A program made the position numbers and the translations under genes. The notes below the pieces were generated by a model. That model was not told the origin of the DNA and made no database searches. It saw only the letters and a program-made list of their open reading frames with translations. From the NCBI GenBank assembly GCA_012798435.1, contig JAAZNF010000022.1, positions 1-64,000 of the forward strand: 64,000 nt of DNA, read 5' to 3'. Source of the stretch: Myxococcales bacterium. Its GTDB lineage: Bacteria > Myxococcota > B64-G9. Below, piece by piece: positions 56,045-64,000 of the stretch (positions within the stretch are counted from its first letter, which is position 1; each line of letters opens with the position of its first letter).

Positions 56045-56986
56045 GTGAAGCGCCTGAACATCCGCCTGCTGGCCGCCTCCCTGGCCCTGAGCGTGGGCTG
56101 CGCCTCGGGGCCAACGGCGCGGCCCAAGGTCTCCTACAAGGTCTCGGCGCAGGAGAACTTCGCCAAGGGCATGAAGGCCTTCCAGGACAAGGACTACCTG
56201 GAGGCCATCGAGTTCTTCACCTTCGTCAAGACCAAGTTCTCCTACGACAGCCGGGCCGCCGAGTCGGAGCTGATGATCGCCAACTGCGAGTTCGCCCGGG
56301 AGCGCTACCTGGAGGCGGCCGAGGCCTACACGGGCTTCATCAAGATGCACCCTCGGCACCCGCGAGTGCCGTTCGCCACCTTCCGCGTGGGCATGTGTTT
56401 CTACCACCGCATCCCCAGCGATTGGTGGCTGTTTCCACCGGCATACGAGCTGGACACGGAAGAAACCGAGCGCGCCATACGCGAATTGCAGCGTTTCCTG
56501 AACGCCTACCCGAACGACGAGAACGTTCGTGCGGCCCGCGAGGCGCTCCGCGAGTGCATGCTGCGCATGGCCCAGCGCACCCGGTTCGTGATGAACTTCA
56601 ACGGCAAGCGCAACCGCCACCGCGGGGCGTTGTGGCGCGCGGAAGAGCTGCTGGCGCGCTATCCCGGCCTGGGCTTCGACGAGGAGGCGCTCTTCGTGAA
56701 GGGCCGCTCCCTGGCGGACCTGGGCGAGGGCGCACGCGCCCGCGAGGCGCTGGAGAGCCTGCTCGAACGTTTCCCGAGCGGCTCCTTCGCCGGCCCTGCC
56801 CGGCGCCTGCTGGAAAGGCTGCCGGCCGCAAGCGTTTCAAAACCCGCCCCGGCACCGGCCGCGCCCGCGGCGCACATGGATCCAGCGCAGACCCCCGCCG
56901 CTCCGACCGCCGCCCCTCCCCCTCCCGCGGACGCACCGGCCCCGGCGCCATCCGACGAGCCAACGCCGGAAGGGGCGGGTGCGTGA
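56045..56986 (+). CDS. bamD: BamD-like outer-membrane assembly lipoprotein
   Basis: This protein has 313 residues. The GTG at 56045 follows CAGGAGGTA at good spacing. The lipobox is LSVGC (Cys19). Five TPR-like repeats follow (NFAKGMKAFQDKDYLEAIEF, ESELMIANCEFARERYLEAA, PRVPFATFRVGMCFYHRI, ETERAIRELQRFLNAYPND, EALFVKGRSLADLGEGARAR), the BamD fold with its hallmark paired helices. A Pro/Ala-rich tail of about 60 residues is extra. BamD is part of the BAM complex inserting outer-membrane proteins. It overlaps the next gene by 4 bp. Confidence 0.82.
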   Translation: MKRLNIRLLAASLALSVGCASGPTARPKVSYKVSAQENFAKGMKAFQDKDYLEAIEFFTFVKTKFSYDSRAAESELMIANCEFARERYLEAAEAYTGFIKMHPRHPRVPFATFRVGMCFYHRIPSDWWLFPPAYELDTEETERAIRELQRFLNAYPNDENVRAAREALRECMLRMAQRTRFVMNFNGKRNRHRGALWRAEELLARYPGLGFDEEALFVKGRSLADLGEGARAREALESLLERFPSGSFAGPARRLLERLPAASVSKPAPAPAAPAAHMDPAQTPAAPTAAPPPPADAPAPAPSDEPTPEGAGA

Positions 56987-57708
56987 TCCGGTCAGGTAGA
57001 GCCCTCTCGCTGTTCCTCCTGCTGGCGGCGGCCTGCGCTCCAGGCGAGCCGAAATCACCGGAGGAGTTTTCTCACGCCCTCGCTCGCTGGTTGCAGGGCG
57101 CGGACGCCGGGGGCATCCTGAACCTCGTGGACATGCGCTACCAGGACGAGGTGGGCGGCCAAGGCCGCCTGGGAGACGACCTGCGCCAGCTCTTCACGGT
57201 GTACGGGCCCTTGCGGCTCCGCTTCGAAAAGCTCGTGGAGGACGGCGACATTTGTACCGGCACGGTCCGGCTCAAGGGGCGCGGGCTCACCTTCCACGGT
57301 CCCTGGAAGCTCAGCTTGATCCCCGGGCCCCAGGGGCCGCTGATCGGAAGCGGGGTGTTGCCGGAGCTACGCCTGGTTTTGAACACGCTGCGCGAGCGCC
57401 GCCTGGCCCTGGAAACCGGCGTGGTGGAGCGTCTGGCCGACGTGGTGAGCCACACCTACCACGATCGCAACGGCGGGCGCGACGAGCTCGTGTCCCGGCT
57501 GCGCGGTGAGCTGCTGGCCTCCTATGGTATGGCGGTGATCTACCGGGACCTGGACATCACGGTGGAGGCGACCTCCGCCAGCGCCAGGGTCAAGCTCCTC
57601 CTGGTACGCCACACCGGTCCGGACAAGGTCATCGAGGAGAATCGCGAGGAGACGCTTTCCTTGGTGCGTGAGGGAAGCAGCTTCCGCCTGGCCGGCGGCC
57701 TGGATTGA
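56983..57708 (+). CDS. Lipoprotein of unknown function
   Basis: This protein has 241 residues. The GTG at 56983 overlaps the bamD-like stop (GTGA). The lipobox AAAC (Cys18) is followed by a mixed helix/strand fold with no family I recognise (SPEEFSHALARWLQGADAGG; LSLIPGPQGPLIGSGVLPEL). Several DExxxV-type strands near the C terminus look like a NTF2-like or LolA-like sheet, but this is only a visual impression. Because it is coupled to bamD, an outer-membrane role is plausible. Confidence 0.7.
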   Translation: MIRSGRALSLFLLLAAACAPGEPKSPEEFSHALARWLQGADAGGILNLVDMRYQDEVGGQGRLGDDLRQLFTVYGPLRLRFEKLVEDGDICTGTVRLKGRGLTFHGPWKLSLIPGPQGPLIGSGVLPELRLVLNTLRERRLALETGVVERLADVVSHTYHDRNGGRDELVSRLRGELLASYGMAVIYRDLDITVEATSASARVKLLLVRHTGPDKVIEENREETLSLVREGSSFRLAGGLD

Positions 57709-57737
57709 CGCGCCGGCTGTACCGCGGGGAGAGTGCC

Positions 57738-58451
57738 ATGGACGACAAGACCAAGGAGTTGCTCAAGTTGGGCCGCGAGGCCTACCGCAAGAAGGAGTAC
57801 TCCCGCGCCGAGAGCTACCTGGCCCAGGTGGTGGACGACCAGGGAACGTTCGCGGACGTCTTCAACATGCTGGGCGTCATCTACCACGACCGCGGGCTCT
57901 TCTCCAAGGCGCAGAAGAACTTCGAGCGCGCCCTGGCCATCAACCCCAACTACACCGAGGCGGCCCTCAACCTGGCGGTGACCTACAACGATCTTGGACG
58001 CTACGAAGAAGCGCGGGCCATCTACTCCCGGGTGCTGGAGGTGGGCAAGAACGAGCCCGGCGAGCTCGACCCGTTCGTGCGCGGCAAGGTGGCCAACCTG
58101 TACGCCGACATCGGCGACATCTACCAGTCGGCCGGTCTGTACGACACGGCCGCGGTCGAGTACCGCCGGGCGCTGACCCTGGGGCCGGGTTTCGTGGACA
58201 TCCGCCTCAAGCTGGCCCAGGCGCTGCGGGATGCCGGCAAGCGCGAGGAGGCACTGGAGGAGCTGCGCCGGGTGGTCCAGGAGCGGCCCACCTTCGTACC
58301 GGCCCGCATCCACCTGGGTATCACCCTGTATGCCATGGGGCGGATTGGCGAGGCGGTGACCGAGTGGCAGGAGGCGCTGCGTCTGGAGCCGGAGAACCGT
58401 AGCTGTCAGATGTACCTCAACCTGATCAAGGAAGGGCCCAAGACTCCCTGA
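57738..58451 (+). CDS. TPR repeat protein
   Basis: This protein has 237 residues and starts at ATG after GGGGAGAG. Six TPR units fill almost the whole chain (LLKLGREAYRKKEYSRAESY, FNMLGVIYHDRGLFSKAQKN, ALNLAVTYNDLGRYEEARAI, YADIGDIYQSAGLYDTAAVE, RLKLAQALRDAGKREEALEE, RIHLGITLYAMGRIGEAVTE). There is no signal peptide or TM, so it is cytoplasmic. It precedes the FHA-DUF4388 gene by 29 bp and may be an adaptor in that pathway. Confidence 0.88.
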   Translation: MDDKTKELLKLGREAYRKKEYSRAESYLAQVVDDQGTFADVFNMLGVIYHDRGLFSKAQKNFERALAINPNYTEAALNLAVTYNDLGRYEEARAIYSRVLEVGKNEPGELDPFVRGKVANLYADIGDIYQSAGLYDTAAVEYRRALTLGPGFVDIRLKLAQALRDAGKREEALEELRRVVQERPTFVPARIHLGITLYAMGRIGEAVTEWQEALRLEPENRSCQMYLNLIKEGPKTP

Positions 58452-58480
58452 AAGTTGCGTACCCCGCGCGGGGTGGTAAC

Positions 58481-59497
58481 ATGGCTTCAGGGAAACCGGT
58501 GCTGGCACAGGAGCTCTCGATGCCGGGCGAGCTTGAATCCGAACCGAAACGCTTCGCGCTGCGCTTCATCTCCGGAAAGTACCAGGGCGGCGAGTTTCCC
58601 CTCCAGCCCAACCGCGAGATCGTCATCGGCCGCAGCTCGGATCTCGACATGGTTTTGGTCGAGGACATGGTGTCGCGCAAGCACGCCAAGATCCTGACCA
58701 CCGATCGCGAGATCGCCATTCAGGACCTGGGCTCCACCAACGGCACCTTCGTCAACGGCGAGAAGGTCAAGAAGGCCCGTCTCAAGGAAGGCGACCGCAT
58801 CCTGATTGGCACCTCCATCCTCAAGCTGGTGGCGCTCTCCGGGCCGGCCGGCGCCGACCGCGACAAGCCGCTCAACGACGCCGAGATCCGCTCCATGCTG
58901 GAGCAGGTGGCCGCCAAGAAGGCCCGCAGCTCCTCCCCCATGTCAGGAAAGATCGAGGAGGTGCCGGTCCCGGACCTATTGCAGCTCTTCTCCACCAGCA
59001 AGAAGAGCGGCGTGCTCAGCATCCGGCCCAGCGCCGGGGGCGAGGGCCGCATCTACATGCGCAACGGCCGCATCTACTACGCCTCCATCAACAACCAACA
59101 CGAGCTCGGCCCGCAGAAGGCCTTCCAGCGCATCCTGGCCTGGCCCGAGGGGCTGTTCGAGCTCACCGGCCCCTCCACCGAGAAGTTCATGCTCGAGCTG
59201 GACGAGAGCACCGAGTCGCTGCTCATGGAGGCGGCGCGCCAGACCGACGAGCTCAAGCGCCTCGAGCCGCAGCTCCCCGCCCCCACCACGCGCTTTTCGC
59301 TGGCCAGCCCCTTGAACCCCCCGCTGCGGGAGCTCAACCCCGACCAGCTCGACACCTTGCAGCTGGTCATCAACCTGGGCCGTCTGAGCCAGGTCCTCGA
59401 CAAGAGCATGCTCTCCGACCTCGACACCTGGCAGGCCGTGCTGCACCTCATCCGCAAGGGCTACATCCGTGAGGCCCGCGGCGGCAGCCAGGGCTGA
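58481..59497 (+). CDS. FHA domain and DUF4388 protein
   Basis: This protein has 338 residues. The FHA domain spans about residues 24-115, with the phosphothreonine-binding residues in IGRSSDLDMVLVEDMVSRKHA and LGSTNGTFVNGEKV. From about residue 150 there is a DUF4388 domain (MSGKIEEVPVPDLLQLFSTS, KSGVLSIRP, GRIYYASINNQ), the same output domain as the receiver protein at 9103. FHA domains read Ser/Thr kinase phosphorylation; no such kinase is in the window. It converges with murJ. Confidence 0.92.
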   Translation: MASGKPVLAQELSMPGELESEPKRFALRFISGKYQGGEFPLQPNREIVIGRSSDLDMVLVEDMVSRKHAKILTTDREIAIQDLGSTNGTFVNGEKVKKARLKEGDRILIGTSILKLVALSGPAGADRDKPLNDAEIRSMLEQVAAKKARSSSPMSGKIEEVPVPDLLQLFSTSKKSGVLSIRPSAGGEGRIYMRNGRIYYASINNQHELGPQKAFQRILAWPEGLFELTGPSTEKFMLELDESTESLLMEAARQTDELKRLEPQLPAPTTRFSLASPLNPPLRELNPDQLDTLQLVINLGRLSQVLDKSMLSDLDTWQAVLHLIRKGYIREARGGSQG

Positions 59498-59540
59498 AAT
59501 TACTTTCACCAAGCCATTGACGGAACATGTCGGGCGAAGG

Positions 59541-61157
59541 CTATGCGCGGCGCGCCACCCGGCGCAGCCGTTTCCACAACCCCCGCGCCTCCTCGATGCC
59601 CAACAGCGCGGCCAGGCCGAAGTAGGCGACGCCGAAAAGCGAGAGCACCGCACACGCCTGCGGGATGGGATGCAGGCTCGAAAGTAGCCGCGCGAGCCCG
59701 AAGGCCACCCCCGCCGCCACCAGGCCCGAAAAGAGCAGCCGCAGCACAAACCCCATCGGCAAACCCGTCCGGCCCACGCGCCGGTTCAAAAAGCGCCGCA
59801 ACATGGCAAGCTCGACCCAGGCGGCCAGGCCCGCCGCCGCGGTGAGGCCCGCCACGCCGAAGCGAAGATCCAGTCCGAGCCAGCGCGGCACAAGCAGCGC
59901 CGCCATCGCCCCCAGGCCGGCGCCGAGCAGCACGCGGCAGGTGGCGGTCAAGAGCGGGGTGCGCGTGTCGCGCAGGGCGTAGAACGCCGAGGCGTACAGC
60001 CTCCCCAGCGTGGCCGCCAGCAACCCCGCCGCGTACCCGGCCAGCACCGCCCACACGTACATGACGTCCGCGCGGGTGAACTCCCCGGTCTGGTAGATGG
60101 CGCCCACCACCACGTCCCCCAGCGCCAGGAACCCGATGGCCGAGGGCACGACCAAGAGCGCGATCCGTCGCAGGCTGTGTCCGATGCGCTCGCGCAGGGC
60201 GGCGGCCTGCTTCTCGGGGTCCCCCTGGACCTCGGACATGGCCGGGAGCTCCGCGGCCGACACCGACATGCCGAACAGGCTCACCGGCAGAAGGTACAGC
60301 GTCTGGGCGTACCCCAGCGCCGCCATGGCCCCGTGCGGCAGCAGCGAGGCGATGAGCTCGTCCACGAAGGCCGAGATCTGCACCACGCCCCGCCCCAGGC
60401 AGGCCGGCAGGAAGTTTCGCAGCACCGTGCGCACCGACTCGAGCGCGAAGAAGAACCCGGCCCGCAGCCGGCCAGCCAGGCGCACGGCGAGCGGCGCCTG
60501 GATGAGGAACTGCAGCGCGCTCCCCGCCACCGAGGCCCAGGCCAGGATCGGCGCGAGCGTCTCCTGCCCGCGCCCGCCGAAGGTGATCATGGCCGCGATG
60601 AGCACGGCGTTCCAAACCACCGGCGCGGCGTAGGAGAGGAAGAAGCGCCGGTGGCTGTTGAGGATGCCCAGGCACCAGGCGGACAGCACCAGCAAGCCCG
60701 CCCCCGGGAACAGGATGCGCACCAGCCGGATGGTGAGCTCCCGCTTCTCGCCGGTAAACCCCGGCGCAATGGCGGCGACCAGCGCCGGGGCGAAGGTCAC
60801 GCCCAGGGCCACCACCAACGCCACCAGCAGGCCCAGGCTGGCCAGGACGCCGGAGGCGACGTGCTGCGCCTCCTCGGCTTTTCCTTCGCTGCGCAGGCGC
60901 GCGTACACCGGGATGAACGAGGCCGACAGGGACCCCTCGCCGAAAAGGTTTTGCAAAAGGTTCGGGATACGGAAGGCCGCCCGGTAGGCGTCGGCCACCC
61001 AGGAGTTGCCGAAGTAGTGCGCGAACACCCGGTCGCGGACGAGCCCGAACAGGCGGCTCAGCAGGATCCCCGCGCCGACCAGGATCGCGTGCCTGCCCCC
61101 GCCTGACGGCGACGCCGGGGGAGCGACGCCCTGGGCTTCCTCGGCCGGGTCGGACAC
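59541..61157 (-). CDS. murJ: Lipid II flippase
   Basis: This protein has 538 residues with a GTG start (MSDPAEEAQG). Fourteen TM segments are expected and about that many hydrophobic stretches are seen. The N-terminal core SRLFGLVRDRVFAHYFG and FRIPNLLQNLFGEGSLSASF are MurJ/MviN signatures, with conserved Arg and the LFGEG loop. MurJ moves lipid II across the inner membrane for peptidoglycan synthesis. It follows the OmpA lipoprotein gene by 7 bp. Confidence 0.95.
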   Translation of the reverse strand: MSDPAEEAQGVAPPASPSGGGRHAILVGAGILLSRLFGLVRDRVFAHYFGNSWVADAYRAAFRIPNLLQNLFGEGSLSASFIPVYARLRSEGKAEEAQHVASGVLASLGLLVALVVALGVTFAPALVAAIAPGFTGEKRELTIRLVRILFPGAGLLVLSAWCLGILNSHRRFFLSYAAPVVWNAVLIAAMITFGGRGQETLAPILAWASVAGSALQFLIQAPLAVRLAGRLRAGFFFALESVRTVLRNFLPACLGRGVVQISAFVDELIASLLPHGAMAALGYAQTLYLLPVSLFGMSVSAAELPAMSEVQGDPEKQAAALRERIGHSLRRIALLVVPSAIGFLALGDVVVGAIYQTGEFTRADVMYVWAVLAGYAAGLLAATLGRLYASAFYALRDTRTPLLTATCRVLLGAGLGAMAALLVPRWLGLDLRFGVAGLTAAAGLAAWVELAMLRRFLNRRVGRTGLPMGFVLRLLFSGLVAAGVAFGLARLLSSLHPIPQACAVLSLFGVAYFGLAALLGIEEARGLWKRLRRVARRA

Positions 61158-61164
61158 GGTGTGC

Positions 61165-62409
61165 TCACTCGGAGACGATGCGGAACTCCACGCGGCGGTT
61201 GGCCTCCTTGCCGCGAGGCGTGCGGTTGGAGGCGATGGGCTTGCTCTCGCCGAAGCCGACGGACTGCAGGCGCTCCTCCTCGATGCCCTGCTTGATGAGG
61301 TAGTCCTTGACCGAGCCAGCGCGTTTCTCGGAGAGCATCTGGTTGTAGGCGTCGGGGCCGTCCGAGTCGGTGTGGCCCTCGATGGAGATCTTCATCGTCG
61401 GGTAGTCCTTGAGCACCTGGGCCACCTGGTTGAGCAGGCCGAACGACTTGGGCAGGATGTCCCATTTGTTGTAGGCGAAGTAGATCTTCTCCTTGATCTC
61501 GATCTGTTTCTTCTCCCGGTTGACCTTGACCAGGGAGAACTTGCGCGGGCAACCCTTGCCCTGCGGGCTATCGGGCGGTCCGGGCTCGTCCGGGCACTTG
61601 TCTTCCTTGTCGATGATGCCGTCGCCGTCGCGGTCCGGGCAGCCCTGGTACATGGCCGGGCCAGGCTCGTCGGGGCAGGCGTCGTCCTTGTCGATGATAC
61701 CGTCCCCGTCGCGGTCCGGGCAGCCCTTCAGCTCGACCTTGCCGGGGTCGTCCGGGCAGGCGTCGTCCTTGTCCGGCACGGTGTCCTTGTCGCGATCGGG
61801 GCAGCCCTTGGTCTCGGGCGGTCCTGGGTCGTCAGGGCACTCGTCCTCGACGTCGGGGATGCCATCCTTGTCGCGATCCAGGATCGGGCAGCCCTGGTTC
61901 TCCTTCGGGCCGGGATCCTTCGGGCACTTGTCCTCGGGATCGATCAGCCCGTCGCCGTCCGTGTCGGGCGGCGGGCAGCCCTGGTACTCGGGGAGCCCCG
62001 GGACCTCGGGGCACTGGTCGTCCACGTCGGGGATGCCATCGCCGTCCTTGTCGGTCTTGGCGATGGCCACCACCTTGGGCGGCTCCTTGATGAGCACCTT
62101 CTTGGGACCGCAGTCCTTGGAGTCCTCGATGGCCCGTTTGATGGATGACATGGCCACCTTGACGTGCTCGTCGGCCCGCAGCCAGTCGCCCTGGTCCAGC
62201 TCGTCCTCGGCGAACTGGGTGTTGGACTCGGCCAGCGCCAGATCCCGCGGCGCGCACTTGTAGGCGCCGCTCTCGCGGGCCTTGGCGATGTCGCGTTTGA
62301 GAACCTCCACGTCGGCCCGCAACTTCGAGCCACTCACGCAGGCGAAGAGCCCGCCCATGGCCAGCGCCAACAGGCCCAGCAGGCATTGGTTGCGAACGGT
62401 CGGCTTCAT
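61165..62409 (-). CDS. OmpA-family lipoprotein with thrombospondin type-3 repeats
   Basis: This protein has 414 residues. The lipobox is LFAC (Cys24). About residues 30-105 form a DUF4398-like helical segment (LRADVEVLKRDIAKARESGA). Six or more calcium-type repeats follow (DKDGDGIPDVDDQCP, DRDGDGIIDKDDACP), then an OmpA peptidoglycan-binding domain from about residue 300 (IEGHTDSDGPDAYNQMLSEK, RAGSVKDYLI, RTPRGKEANRRVEFRI). It should tether the outer membrane to peptidoglycan. The upstream DUF4398 lipoprotein is related in sequence to its N-terminal part. Confidence 0.93.
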   Translation of the reverse strand: MKPTVRNQCLLGLLALAMGGLFACVSGSKLRADVEVLKRDIAKARESGAYKCAPRDLALAESNTQFAEDELDQGDWLRADEHVKVAMSSIKRAIEDSKDCGPKKVLIKEPPKVVAIAKTDKDGDGIPDVDDQCPEVPGLPEYQGCPPPDTDGDGLIDPEDKCPKDPGPKENQGCPILDRDKDGIPDVEDECPDDPGPPETKGCPDRDKDTVPDKDDACPDDPGKVELKGCPDRDGDGIIDKDDACPDEPGPAMYQGCPDRDGDGIIDKEDKCPDEPGPPDSPQGKGCPRKFSLVKVNREKKQIEIKEKIYFAYNKWDILPKSFGLLNQVAQVLKDYPTMKISIEGHTDSDGPDAYNQMLSEKRAGSVKDYLIKQGIEEERLQSVGFGESKPIASNRTPRGKEANRRVEFRIVSE

Positions 62410-62443
62410 GTGAGCATCTCCCGGCGGTCCTTCTCGATGGCGG

Positions 62444-62746
62444 CTACTCTTCCGGCTTGAGCGAGCGCTCGCGCGCCTTCTCGGACAGGGCTTTGGCCTT
62501 GCGCGCGTAGTCGATAGCGTACTCGAAGTCCGAGTATCCCCACTTCTCGCGGGCCTTGTGCAGGTACTGTTCGGCGGAGACGTACTCGTAGGGCGACTTC
62601 TTCTCGGCGTCGGCCACCCGGGCGCCCTCGAGCGCGGTGTCGGCCTTCAGGATGAGGTGAGTGGACTCGACCGGCCCGCAGCCACCGACGGCGAGCGACA
62701 GCCCAAGAACCGCAAGGCACACAGCAATCAATGTGGCGCTCTTCAT
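62444..62746 (-). CDS. Small DUF4398 lipoprotein
   Basis: This protein has 100 residues. The ATG at 62746 (MKSATLIAVC) follows AAGAGGTC; the open frame's upstream Met is not near a ribosome site. The lipobox is LAVGGC (Cys23). The rest matches the DUF4398 pattern: STHLILKADTALEGARVADAEKKSPYEY is one helix, then SAEQYLHKAREKWGYSDFEY. The function is unknown, but it is nearly always paired with an OmpA lipoprotein as here. Confidence 0.85.
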   Translation of the reverse strand: MKSATLIAVCLAVLGLSLAVGGCGPVESTHLILKADTALEGARVADAEKKSPYEYVSAEQYLHKAREKWGYSDFEYAIDYARKAKALSEKARERSLKPEE

Positions 62747-62791
62747 CTTTGACCTCTTGGAAAAACGCCCAATCACGCGATTTATGAAGCA

Positions 62792-62819
62792 ATTAGCAGA
62801 CCCCCGCGCGGACTGTCAA
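62792..62819 (-). promoter_or_regulatory. Sigma-70-type promoter for the DUF4398-ompA-murJ operon
   Basis: A perfect TTGACA (62814-62819) on the minus strand is 16 bp from GCTAAT (62792-62797). The predicted start near 62785 leaves a leader of about 39 bases. It lies just after the stop of the upstream membrane-protein gene. Confidence 0.55.
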
Positions 62820-62832
62820 GCGCTTTTCCCCC

Positions 62833-63573
62833 TCATCCCTTGGGGCTGCTCCCCGACGCCGAGGGAGCCTTGGCCGGGGCGGAAGGGGCTGCCGACGCGA
62901 CAGCCGCCTCGGAGGTGGCGCCCGGGTTCAGCAGGCGCTCGAAGGAGCCGGCCTTCGAAGGATACGAGGAGGTCGCGCCCGCCGGCGGGAGCGGATCGGC
63001 GGGCATCTGGCGGAGCAAGATCGCCTGGCGGATCTTCCGGCCCTCCACCTCGAAGAACACCAGCAGGAAGATCCACCCGCCGAGGAGCACCGGTATGGCG
63101 AAGGCGAGCACCGCCGGGAGCGGCGTCGAGAAGAAGGCCGGGGCCTTCTCCAGCTCCAGCCCCGCGGCCACCACCGCCAGCCGCTCGCCGAATACGAAGA
63201 GCAAGACCACCCCGGCCACGAGAAACAAACCGGCCAACCCGGCCGGCAGCCAGGTCACGCCACCGCGGCACAACAGCACCCCGACCCAGAACCCCGCGGC
63301 GGCGAGCACCGGCAGCGCCGCCAGGAAGGCCAGGGCCATCCAGATGTTGAGCGCCTCCGGATCCAACAGATACAGCAGGCTCCACCCGGGAACCTGGTAG
63401 AGCAGCACCGCCGCGAGAGGAACGACCACCAGCCCGACGAAGCACAAGAGCCCGGGGAGGTACGGCCCCCGGTGCTGGCTCTTCTCGCGCCGGACCTGCT
63501 CGCGGGCGGTGAAGGCTACGGAGAACCCCGCCGCAAGGCATAGGAGCGGAAACAGGATGACGATAGCGCCCAC
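62833..63573 (-). CDS. Polytopic membrane protein of unknown function
   Basis: This protein has 246 residues with a GTG start after GGGAAGGGAG. Five hydrophobic stretches are visible: VILFPLLCLAAGFSVAF, GLLCFVGLVVVPLAAVLLY, IWMALAFLAALPVLAAAGFW, AGLAGLFLVAGVVLLFVF and VLAFAIPVLLGGWIFLLVFF. The C-terminal 60 residues are polar and Ala/Pro/Ser-rich. I do not recognise the family. Its stop is 14 bp from the -35 of the next operon. Confidence 0.75.
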   Translation of the reverse strand: MGAIVILFPLLCLAAGFSVAFTAREQVRREKSQHRGPYLPGLLCFVGLVVVPLAAVLLYQVPGWSLLYLLDPEALNIWMALAFLAALPVLAAAGFWVGVLLCRGGVTWLPAGLAGLFLVAGVVLLFVFGERLAVVAAGLELEKAPAFFSTPLPAVLAFAIPVLLGGWIFLLVFFEVEGRKIRQAILLRQMPADPLPPAGATSSYPSKAGSFERLLNPGATSEAAVASAAPSAPAKAPSASGSSPKG

Positions 63574-63591
63574 CTCCCTTCCCGGCGCGGC

Positions 63592-63620
63592 ATTATGGCA
63601 CAGGCGGCGGCCTCCACCAA
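63592..63620 (-). promoter_or_regulatory. Sigma-70-type promoter for the membrane-protein gene
   Basis: On the minus strand TTGGTG (63615-63620) and CATAAT (63592-63597, 5 of 6) are 17 bp apart, with the start predicted about 12 bp before the GTG. It is divergent from the promoter at 63644-63672. Confidence 0.55.
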
Positions 63621-63643
63621 ATCATTTGATCGGCCCGCGTCGG

Positions 63644-63672
63644 TTGCGAGCATCGGAAAGAACGGCTACAAT
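63644..63672 (+). promoter_or_regulatory. Sigma-70-type promoter for the window-edge lipoprotein
   Basis: TTGCGA (63644-63649) and TACAAT (63667-63672, 5 of 6) are 17 bp apart. The predicted start is near 63679, about 125 bases before the TTG start at 63805. Confidence 0.55.
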
Positions 63673-63804
63673 GCCTTCTTCTGTCAAAGGAATGCGGCCA
63701 TGCGATGGATGTTTCAAGAGGGCTCGTGTCTTGGAGCTCAGGACAGCGAGGTCAGAAGAGCCTGTGCTTTCGGAAGGTGAAGAAAAGATGGGAGGTCATG
63801 CCAA

Positions 63805-64000
63805 TTGACTCCAAGAGTCCCTTCAAAGGAGTTCGTAAAAATCTCCGGCCTGATCCTGCTGGGTTTGGCGCTTTGCTCCCCGGCGTGCAGCCCTGACAAG
63901 ACCCCGCTCGACGCCGCCCTCGACGGCGATGGAGACGGCGACGCAGACGCGGATGCGCATGACGCCGGGCCCGACGGGGGTGAAGGCGGAGCGCAAGACG
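63805..64000 (+). CDS. Partial lipoprotein running off the window edge
   Basis: This gene starts at TTG (63805), nine bases after GGGAGGT, the only good ribosome site nearby; the frame is open to the window end, 65 codons so far. The product begins MTPRVPSKEFVKISGLILLG and has the lipobox LCSPAC. The mature part opens with an Asp/Gly/Ala-rich, DGDGDGDADADA-type stretch as in other deltaproteobacterial surface lipoproteins. What follows is outside the window. Confidence 0.65.
   Translation, partial: MTPRVPSKEFVKISGLILLGLALCSPACSPDKTPLDAALDGDGDGDADADAHDAGPDGGEGGAQD

Overview
The window is high-GC DNA with densely packed genes, mostly in translationally coupled operons with ATGA or GTGA overlaps. 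Several features point to a deltaproteobacterial or Myxococcota-type Gram-negative bacterium: DUF4388 proteins, a PilZ protein behind a coiled coil, thrombospondin type-3 and MopE-like repeat lipoproteins, a complete MoxR/Bat locus, OmpA and BamD lipoproteins, a sigma-54 type promoter and many receiver-domain proteins. This placement is an inference from family content; there is no rRNA or other marker in the window. I saw no tRNA, rRNA, CRISPR array, intact insertion sequence or phage module.

Layout. 0.4-6.0 kb: two surface lipoproteins, a large multi-repeat one and a carboxypeptidase-regulatory-like one. 6.3-8.1 kb: mutM, possibly leaderless, then a predicted outer-membrane protein behind a near-perfect sigma-54 promoter. 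8.2-16.8 kb: a coupled cluster of a class II amidotransferase-like protein, a receiver-DUF4388 protein, and three proteins that look like catalytically dead relatives of CheY, a chemoreceptor and CheA, followed by a HEAT-repeat protein and a lipid kinase-like protein. 17.7-30.2 kb, minus strand: a ten-gene run that starts with gatE-gatD, the Glu-tRNA(Gln) amidotransferase known as archaeal, continues with three GlcDEF-like flavin and iron-sulfur genes, and ends with a YbhGFSR-like ABC exporter.

30.4-37.4 kb, plus strand: a DUF3014 protein, a Cys-rich lipoprotein, a sensor kinase with an OmpR-family regulator, and a secreted protein preceded by four TGACC repeats at exactly 11-bp steps, the layout expected for a PhoB/OmpR-type operator. 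37.4-39.7 kb: a class V aminotransferase between two gene-poor, repeat-rich stretches with dispersed repeats and a MITE-like inverted repeat. 39.7-46.0 kb: a hybrid histidine kinase, a receiver-HDOD protein, a receiver with a degenerate HD-GYP domain, a TPR membrane protein and a PilZ protein.

46.3-59.5 kb: a twin CX3C secreted protein, then moxR, a DUF58 protein, two VWA proteins, BatC/BatD/BatE-like proteins, a BamD-like lipoprotein, TPR proteins and an FHA-DUF4388 protein. 59.5-64.0 kb: murJ, an OmpA lipoprotein with calcium-type repeats, a DUF4398 lipoprotein and a membrane protein, then a divergent lipoprotein cut by the window edge.

The most unusual items are the GatDE pair in an otherwise bacterial context and the degenerate chemosensory cluster at 9.1-14.1 kb.
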